From Branchiostoma floridae (taxonomy: Eukaryota; Chordata; Leptocardii; Amphioxiformes; Branchiostomatidae), in contig NC_049989.1 of NCBI RefSeq assembly GCF_000003815.2, forward strand, positions 8,243,642 to 8,307,641: 64,000 nucleotides of DNA. The letters run 5' to 3'. Position numbers and translations under genes: made by a program. Positions 1 through 64,000 of the stretch are shown here, one piece after another. A model generated the notes under the pieces. The model did not search any database, was not told where the DNA came from, and saw nothing but the letters and a program-made list of their open reading frames with translations. How positions within the stretch are numbered: the stretch's first letter is position 1; each line of letters starts with the position of its first letter.

Positions 1-109
1 TTTTTCACCCATCTTGTTTTTTTTCCGACCTATCGCACTATTTTTCCAGTCTGCAGAGGATGTCATCCATAAAATTTACTTGCCATAAAATTTACAAATT
101 TTGCTACAG

Positions 110-2496
110 GTTTTTCAATACAGAAGAGCCCTCTGGTGAGACAAGGGTGTCCTGCAGCCAGCAGGCGCTGCCCACAGCCCGTGCTGTCATGGTTGACATG
201 GAACCAAAAGTCATTCAACAGACTATCCAGGTACTACCCTTCTGCTTCTTATATTTGTTCATCAGTTCAGTTCAGTTCATCCTCGGAGAGGTGACACCAA
301 TGTCTCCACATGTTCCTGTCTAGCATGATGTTTGTACAAATAGTAATGACAGAACCTCTTTAAAATCCTCCCCTAAATATATGTTTTGATTGAATTTCCC
401 CGTTCAAAGTTTAATCCAAATTCAATAATTTCAGTTATCAGGCCATTTCAAAAATTCAGATTTTTTCTAACTGTCAGTCTTAAAAATACTTACATTAACT
501 TTAAGTTTTCCGGATATAGTATACAATGCTTTGGACATAATTGATGTTGATTTGGTGTCTTGTGACTTTATTTACTGTAGGAATCAAAGAAGTCAGGAAA
601 GTGGAGGTACTGTGAAAAGGCACAGTTCTGTCAGAAACGTGGGTCGGGCAATAACTGGGCACATGGCTATGGTCACCACGGACCCAAAGCACGGGATGCC
701 GTCATGGACATCGTTCAGCGGGAAGTGGAGAAGTGCGACAGATTCGGAGGGTTTCTGTCGTTAATGAGCCTCGCGGGAGGTACGGGATCTGGAGTCGGCG
801 CATACCTTACTGAGTGTTTACGAGAAGAATATCCGCACTCCTTCCTCGTTAACCAAATCGTGTGGCCGTACGGTACGGGAGAGGTTATTGTGCAGAACTT
901 CAATGCCGCGTTGACATTATCACACTTGTACCAGTCTGCAGATGCCATCATTGTCTTCGAAAACGACAACCTCCACAAGATCTGCTCCCAGCTTCTTAGC
1001 ATCAAGAACATATCATTTCAGGACATCAACTCGGTTATAAGTCAGGAGCTAGCGAGTGTCCTGCAGCCAGCTGCATCTGGAGACTGCAGTAGGACTAACT
1101 CACCCGGAGAGCTACTAGAACGATTGGTGCCTGATCCCCAGTACAAACTACTGAATGTGAGAACTATTCCACATACATCGGAGAGGGCACTGGCCTTTAG
1201 TTCGTTCACCTGGCCTGGACTACTCAAGCACCTGAGGCAAATGCTGATTGCAAACGCTGGGATGGAGGAAGGTGGGTACTAGTAATTGTTTTCATTACCC
1301 TGCAGAGGAGGCAGCTAAAAATATCCCAAGCAATCAACTGTCAAACTCCCCTAATGTTCTAAATGCAATCAGGGTGCTCTCTCTAGTTGTAGAATTTTTT
1401 CCATCCTCTCACTCAGTTTGACAGTGTCCATGTCAACTACCAAAGGCACAAGACATCAAGGGGGGTGGTGGTGGCCGGGGGTCCAAACTAGGGACATGCC
1501 TATCAAGTTTTGAACTTGTTAATTTTGTAGCTTGGGTGCACTAGTGCACCGTTTTGAGCCTTGCTCATTGAAGGCAATCTGTTATGGTGTAAAAAAAGTC
1601 TACATAGCTTCTTATTGGCTCTGGGATAAGAAGACATTTCATTGAATCGAGTTCATTGCCCTACACGTCACAGTTGCAAGACATCATAACTTGACATAAG
1701 GCTAGTTGGAAAGGTGCTGTAAAATAAATATAAATCTTGAGTCCTTGCAAAGTTTTTTAGTGTGCAGTGATGTTTTTTAGTGTGCAGAAATATTACATGA
1801 TTCTGAGTCTGCTGTTTAAACTGCAAATACAAAAATACATTTAACTTATAATTCTTATCTTCCTGCAAATTTAAGTACAGTGAACATCATTACATGTAAC
1901 TTAGTACATACATGTACTATACTATATGGTAAAATAATAAATTTTACTTCTTCACAGTTTTGTCCTATTCAGTAATACTAATATTTAGATGTTAGCTATG
2001 ATAGTATGATATTACAGTTTCTCAATTTATACAACTTTTAAAATTTGACATTCCCATTTGCTTTTTACAATATTACTGTCATTTTGCAGGAGTTGACTGG
2101 CAGGTCAAAGTTCATTCCCGCGACCGCAGGTTGTCCTCCGCTGATTTCATATCCTCCCTCGCAAACGTTCTCTTCCTGCGGGGAAAGCATTGTGAGTCCA
2201 CGGACATCTCTCCCTTCTCGGACCCGCGGCTCTACAGCTCCTGGGTGCCGCGTGATGCAGCTTGTTCCGTCTTCCGGCAACAGCGACCCTTTCACCACTA
2301 CGAGAAGTACGCGTCATTGCTGAGCAATAGTCAGGCTCCTGTTGGTCCATTGGATAGTCTGGTGGGGAAGGCTTGGAACATGTTTGCATCCAGGGCATAC
2401 GTTCACCAGTACCTGAAGTATGGAATAGCAGAGGAAGACTTCTTAGACAGTTTTGCCACCTTGGAGCAAGTTATCAGCAATTATTCCAACTTATGA
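110..2496 (+). CDS. TUBD1: Tubulin delta chain, 3' part (three coding exons)
   Basis: Delta-tubulin is a centriole/basal-body tubulin needed for triplet microtubules. Coding exons are 110-230, 581-1271 and 2090-2496 (stop TGA 2494-2496), all with GT-AG junctions and consistent phase. The translation follows vertebrate delta-tubulin closely: [12 protein letters not shown] in the first exon, [10 protein letters not shown] and the GTP-binding tubulin signature AGGTGSG (about 771-791) with [12 protein letters not shown] in the second, and [16 protein letters not shown] and EEDFLDSF near the C-terminus in the third. The last residues SNYSNL resemble the human end. About 48 N-terminal residues are missing because the upstream exons lie outside the window. 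The first exon begins mid-codon after a TACAG acceptor, so the ATG at 60 is intronic. The middle exon, 691 bp, is the longest in the window. Delta type is favoured over alpha, beta or gamma by the residues around the signature and by the C-terminus. Confidence 0.96.
1272..2089 (+). other. Last TUBD1 intron
   Basis: This intron of about 820 bp runs from GTGGGT to a TTTTGCAG acceptor. It is AT-rich with a short GGT-rich run near 1462-1480. I see no conserved coding sequence or recognisable repeat in it. Confidence 0.8.
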
Positions 2497-3129
2497 ATGA
2501 ATGATACAGAATGGAACAGTAAGAAATATAGGCATTTTTCTGTACATGTGAAATGTAGCAATGAAATAGCAGTATGAAACATGTATGTTTCTAGAGGCCA
2601 TATTCTGTTCTTGGACTGAAAATGATAATCTGGAAGCTGATGTAACACTGTCTGGCCACAGGAAACAACAACAAAAAATCATAACATTAACAACTCAGAC
2701 ATTGAGATTCTTATGGAGATACATACAACTCAAAAGAGACACATTTTGAGATAAATAACTGATTGGATATTATATTGAAGCTTATATTAAATCAGATCAT
2801 GATTTGCAGCTGCTAATTAACTTTGTACACAAAGATTTCTTTCAGCAAAGTATGAATTATTACCATATCTGTAAATCACTGCTGTATCAGGTTTGTATAG
2901 TAAGAACTGTGAGGTTGATCCTACAGTCGAGATGCAGAGAGCAGAGACCCCTATCAATGTGTCAAATAACTGCATATCATCAAGGCTTAACCCCATGGAA
3001 TGTCTTTCCAGCATCAATTTTGTTAATCTCTAAGCTGATGTTTATTTTTACTGATGATTCAATACTTTGAATACAAGTACAAAGGTTCTCATACACAACA
3101 ATAATTTCACAGCTTTCTTACTTGAGTCA

Positions 3130-3420
3130 CTCAAACCAATTTTGACACCTATGCACTGGGGAAAGGCACTTTACATATAAACTTTCCTCATTTTATCAGG
3201 TGAAAATGAGTACCTAGCTACGTCTAGGAACTTCTCCCGGATAGGACGTAAATGTAGGTCGCGTGTTTGGGGAGTATCTCACCCCACGCACATTAAAGAA
3301 CCCATTTCAACTTTGGAAAAAGAGTAAGGGCATGCCCCGATGTGTGATGCTACAAATCCTCCCGTCTGAAGTTGGTGATTCACTACGAATCACCTGAATG
3401 GAGGCCTAATGTAATGCTAG
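3130..3420 (+). repeat. SINE-like remnant
   Basis: It contains the block GGGAAAGGCACTTTACA followed by TTTCCTCA and GAGTACCTAGCT. Related blocks recur at about 11900-11985, 39735-39800 and 41760-41800. A head with a tRNA-like box B is visible in two of the other copies. The pattern fits a tRNA-derived SINE with a conserved central domain, as in the MetaSINE group of invertebrates; the family assignment is a guess from memory. Confidence 0.45.
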
Positions 3421-4225
3421 TTCACCTTTTTCCGTTGGGTAACCTAGATTCGTTGTTTTAAAAAGCTAGGTATTCAGAGATTTCAGGTCAACAATGTGGG
3501 TTTTGTCAACATTTTCAAGATATTGCAATGTGAAACTACCTTCCCTTGACAAAAGGATTCACAAATACCCTTTTTTATGTACAACAGATATAGGTTACCC
3601 TACGGATAAAGGTGAACTAACGTTACCTCCGTCACACTGTGATTTACATCATTCCTTACCTTAGACCTTAGGTCTTCCCGTGCCGTACATTTACATCATT
3701 CACCTGGACAAAAAGAATAGTGAGGTATCAGTCATTAATTCGAAATCAAACAACATCAAACCAAAAGATTCTAACCATTCTCCTACGCAGAGGGACCACA
3801 GTGGTGCCGAAACTCCTTGTGTCCCCAACAGGCAGTCAGCCGTTGGGGATTGGTCGTAGTAGGATGGATTCTGACCTCCTTGCTCAAATTTATGAAAATG
3901 GTTCATTTATAGGCGTGTACAGCACACCATAGTTAAGACTATGTAATTCATCCCCCAAGTTAAAGATTATGTTAATGTTACAGCGTTAACACTCAGTTAT
4001 CGCTGGTAACCTTATTTCCTGGCAAAAGTATGGAAGGTTTATATATACAAACTGTACTATAGTCTGTTGCCAAAAGTACATTTATGTTTAATCATATGTG
4101 GAGTGCTTCAATCATTTTGTCCAATTGCAAGTCATTGCAGAACGAAGAGTTGATTGATTTGATGATCATTCGCATAGAATTATGAAGTAGATGTGAAATA
4201 AATAAACTTCCAAATATGGCATGCA

Positions 4226-4250
4226 ACTTCCGAAAAGTCAGCGCATGCGC
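4226..4250. promoter_or_regulatory. NF1 promoter motifs: ETS-type and NRF1-type sites
   Basis: A perfect GCGCATGCGC palindrome at 4241-4250 matches the NRF1 core. An ACTTCCG motif just upstream (about 4226-4232) matches an ETS site on the minus strand. They lie about 340 bp before the NF1 ATG, in a TATA-less CpG-containing stretch typical of housekeeping promoters. Motif presence is observed; promoter function is inferred. Confidence 0.5.
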
Positions 4251-4521
4251 GCCCTAAGTTTGTAAATAAAAACTTTGAGCGCATACCCACGCAAACGGGC
4301 ACCCACACACACCCTGGGAATTAATTCACCCACGTAAGGTGAATAGGTGGTTAAAATGGGCGCACTGGTGGTTTCAGAAAGTAATGAGATCACGACGTAC
4401 GGATTTTATCAATTTTCCTCTTAGATAATGACGGAATGAATATTTTTGAGACGTCTGATGTTTTATTGGGTGAGGTGCGTTTTGCAGCGGTGGATTAGAA
4501 CCTGGAGAAGTGAGAAGTGTC

Positions 4522-4542
4522 ATGGCGGACCTCACGGGCTGA
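4522..4542 (+). promoter_or_regulatory. Short upstream ORF in the NF1 leader (MADLTG-stop)
   Basis: An ATG at 4522 in a strong context (G at -3, G at +4) opens six codons ending at TGA 4540-4542, 42 bp before the NF1 start codon. If the transcription start lies upstream, ribosomes would meet this ORF first and it could lower NF1 translation. The ATGGCGG string also resembles a YY1 site, which is an alternative reading. The transcription start is not known from sequence. Confidence 0.4.
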
Positions 4543-4584
4543 TTCCTGAGCTGAAACCGTGAAATTTTACCACAAAAACCGAAA

Positions 4585-60943
<56,359 letters not shown>

Positions 60944-63900
60944 CAGCGCGATGGTACACCGTAGAACCTCCAGTAACCAAGGACAACCAGAGGACTTACC
61001 CATCGACCTTTGACCTCACTTCTTTGCTTTGGATGCCATAGGGGAGGGAAGAAAAATAGTCAAGAGAGTGGAAAAGCTTGTATTGACAAAGTGTTCCCCT
61101 TAGGAGAAAGATGACAATGTGTACCTTCTCAATTTTCTTCCTTTGTAGGATCGCCAAAACATGTTGCTACAAAAGCAGAATTTCTCTTCTCTTTAAATGG
61201 AATTATGTCATTATAATGCTATTGCAAGTCTTGGTACTGTTAGTTTATTTGAAATTTTATGGATAAGAAAAAGTGCAAAGTATGACAGTGTAACATTCAA
61301 ATGAACAACTATGACCAAAAAATGTTTTCCAAGGTTAGGAATTGAGGTCTTGACTGCTATTTTAAAGACTAAGGTAGCTACAGTCAGGATTATTTAAGTC
61401 TATGAAGTGAATGACACATGTATGACAATGTCCTCAACATTGGTCTCTTTTTTGCATTATGTAGGGAATATATCGTCCCTTAACAGTTAGTACTAAATTC
61501 ATTTCTGTTGCTTTTGCTCTACAGAATTCTAGAGGAAGATATTTTGGCATGATGAAAGAAAGATTATATTGTGGACTAGATGTATAATAAGTCTTCTATG
61601 TCTGGCTTGATTATTACAAGAATGTCACTAGTACTCTGAAACGATGACATTCATCCAAATTTGAATATATTTAGTTTCAAGTTTGTCGACAATTCCAATG
61701 TTTTAACGTTATTTTAAAGTTTGGAAGTGACGTTCGGATAAGAAATTATGAAGGCTATCAATTATTTTGCTGAGAATTGCTATTCAGAAGAGCAACTGAT
61801 TAAAAAATGTCTAATAGGACCACAGATATTTCCTGAAAAGCACAAAATAATATTAATGACCACAGGCATTTCCAGTTTTCTAGGTTTGAAAAAAAGAAAT
61901 GCTGAATTTTAGCATGTTGGACTTATTTCTTGTGGAAATTGCTAGTGTTTTTAAAAGTGCACAGTGTGTGTTGATGAGGTTTGAAGTGAATAATGATGAA
62001 GATTTAAAAAACTGTACAGATCCTACCAATGTGACGTGGAAACATGCACGTACATGTATAGTGGTGAACAGTACATATATATGGAGGGGAAAGAAGAAGT
62101 TATTGTACAAAGCTGACCTTGAAAATGTAAAGTTTGCCATGATGATGATGATAATGACCCTACTGAAAGAAAGTGTATCCCCTCGGTTGTACAGACTGTG
62201 TTGTATGTATGTTGTAAAAAGTGCTTAAATGTAGGTAAGTCTATGTGGTTGTAAGTAGTACACTGTGTTCCACGTGACTCCCTTTTTCGCGGCTGCCCCA
62301 ACTAGCATGACAAACACCCATTTGTAAACACTGAAAATATAGACACTGGGTCTTATTTAGTCCAGAAAGGTAGTACATGTATACTGATTGTTACTTTGAC
62401 TACTGACCTCAAATGCAATTTATAAAACTTACCAGTTGCTCTCTCCTATGTTAAGAATGTATTGTAAGCATAAACTGATCATGTCTTTGTTTAATTCAAG
62501 ATATCAGAAATTATATGCCAATTAAAAAAATCACAAGGCACTAAAGATGCCCATTACGAGAAAGACAAAAAGCTGTATTTGTAAATTTCTTTTAATTACA
62601 AATGTCATGAAGAAGGAACTTTAGACGTACAGGTTAACGATAATTTCAAGCAATTGTGCCAAATCTTTGAGAGAGTTACTACAGTAATATATGGTCCTTT
62701 ATGCCCACATTTCATAGTTTTTGCAGGCATCAAGCAAATAAAATATTAAATGGAATTCCTATGAGAAAGTTTATGTATTGACTTAAAAAAACAAGCCCCC
62801 GACAACATGCACCTCATATTGAAAAGAATCAAGAAACCAATTGTCAAGACACATCAAGAAATTCAGTAATATACCTATATCAGTAAACCTTAAAGAAACC
62901 CCGGTTTTAGCAGGAACACAGCCGCTAGAAAGGGAGCCATGTGCCCCATAGATGTTGCAGTCGTGATGACTAGTAAATAGCAGAATACTTGCTTTTCGCT
63001 ATTTTCTTCATGCGTTCGACAACAGCATGTAAGACAGACAGACGACGACCGATTGCTGTACAATTTATGAGGAAAATATTTGAGTCAACAAAAAACGTCG
63101 CTGATGAATAAAACATTACTATGGAATCCACAGCAAATTTGTGTATTTTTTTTTTCGTTTATTAATACGTATTACTTTATCAGTTTATACTCTTTTATCC
63201 AGACGATTTGGAAAGATTTAGGGTTTTGGAAATGGCAAATTTTGGGTGGTAAGTTTACTCTGGTTCGTATTACGAGTAGATTTTATGATGTTGGTGTTTT
63301 GACTATATGAAACCTCCTTGGGACTATTCAGTTTTTATAACGTTTGGATGTGACAACGTACTAAAATTTCTTCTACATGTATTTTTAAGCGAAGTTTCAA
63401 ACGCTGTCATGTGTTGCATTATTTCCTTTTAATAATATTTATTTGCAAATCCATGCCCGTAGGCTAACTGAAATGGTACAGAAAGTAAAAAAAGTGTCTA
63501 TTCTTTACAGCTATTATTAAACCCAAGATTTGCAGAGACAGTTCTAACGTTATTTATCTATTTCATATAATAATACAACTGTTGAGGTGTACATGTATAT
63601 ACCTAACCATTTGGTGAATATTTTTTTCTTCTGGCTTTCAAGTTTTATGCAAAAATGTATTACAGTGTTGTAACGTCAGATATAGTTAGAAACCTTTAAT
63701 GAATGTCCCTGTTATTCCCATCCAAACAACTTGATCAAAAGTTCTAGTATTGCGTGGTCGGTTTAATAGTGTTCAAACAAGAGCCGTCGTTTAGTGTAGT
63801 CTATAATCTTTCCCTTGGCTATTTCAAGGAGATTCTATCGTGCCTGGGCTCACCCTCAAATTTGTGTCAAAAAAGATCACGTTTCCAAAAGTTGTTGAAA

Positions 63901-64000
63901 ACTCCTTGAGATAAATGAGACCACACCGTGAGGGTCCATAAGATCAGCCCCTGTACGTGTGGAACTTCTACAAACAACGCGAAGCGTGTCGAGGTCAAAT
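60944..64000 (+). other. NF1 3' UTR and downstream DNA
   Basis: After the stop codon there are 3 kb of AT-rich sequence without conserved ORFs. AATAAA hexamers at 62737-62742 and 63107-63112 are plausible polyadenylation signals. Human NF1 also has a 3' UTR of several kilobases. I see no start of a following gene before the window ends. Confidence 0.55.
62737..63112 (+). terminator. Candidate NF1 polyadenylation signals
   Basis: AATAAA occurs at 62737-62742 and again at 63107-63112, about 1.8 and 2.2 kb after the stop codon. Only the hexamers are observed; which is used, if either, cannot be told from sequence. Confidence 0.4.

Larger units (their letters stand above)
2497..4584. other. TUBD1 3' UTR / spacer / NF1 promoter and 5' leader
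   Basis: About 2.1 kb separate the TUBD1 stop codon from the NF1 start, with both genes on the plus strand. No conserved ORF is present. AATAAA hexamers occur near 4198 and 4266, but they are far from the TUBD1 stop and I cannot assign its cleavage site. A SINE-like remnant lies at about 3130-3420. The last 350 bp are richer in CpG and carry the motifs listed separately, so the NF1 transcription start probably lies there. Confidence 0.6.

Noticed and set aside
715-1227. Minus-strand ORFs over the large TUBD1 exon
   Set aside because: They are shadows of a conserved plus-strand coding exon.
61899-62228. 109-codon plus ORF downstream of the NF1 stop codon
   Set aside because: It is AT-rich, has no recognisable domain and lies in the expected 3' UTR.

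Overview
This is eukaryotic chromosomal DNA from an animal: AT-rich introns and intergenic DNA carrying short, GC-richer exons with GT-AG junctions. Two conserved protein-coding genes lie head-to-tail on the plus strand. The first is the 3' part of a delta-tubulin gene (TUBD1, 110-2496, 5' end outside the window). The second is an essentially complete neurofibromin gene (NF1, 4585-60943). Exon phases and splice positions of NF1 mostly match the vertebrate gene, and the translated exons follow human neurofibromin from end to end. The sequence diverges too much to be a vertebrate. The intron-dense structure and the many short inverted-repeat elements fit an invertebrate chordate, and amphioxus (Branchiostoma) is my best guess; this is inference. 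Human NF1 and TUBD1 are both on chromosome 17, so the close linkage here may preserve an ancestral arrangement.

Layout. 1-2500: three terminal coding exons of TUBD1. 2500-4584: intergenic spacer and NF1 promoter, with an NRF1-type palindrome, an ETS-type motif and a short upstream ORF. 4585-60943: NF1, modelled as 61 coding exons plus one optional exon (59912-60085), about 2,755 residues. The order is N-terminal helical repeats, cysteine/serine-rich region, Ras-GAP domain (about 37.8-41.6 kb), Sec14-PH module (about 42-46.8 kb), C-terminal helical repeats and a C-terminal tail with a nuclear-localisation-like motif. 60944-64000: 3' UTR with two AATAAA signals, then DNA without recognisable genes.

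Introns hold several families of short transposable elements: TA-flanked inverted-repeat elements, two hAT-type insertions with readable 8-bp target duplications, tRNA-derived SINE remnants, and a roughly 1 kb palindromic element containing an assembly gap. They also hold a 42-bp minisatellite, a cluster of seven TTCCTAGAA motifs, and a tandem array in which the 3' splice site and start of one NF1 exon have been copied three times, each copy with a stop codon. A second assembly gap (56626-56725) falls inside an NF1 exon.

I see no operon, CRISPR array, RNA gene or unknown multi-gene system. The novelty is in gene architecture and in intronic structure. Introns not listed separately hold nothing I can identify.
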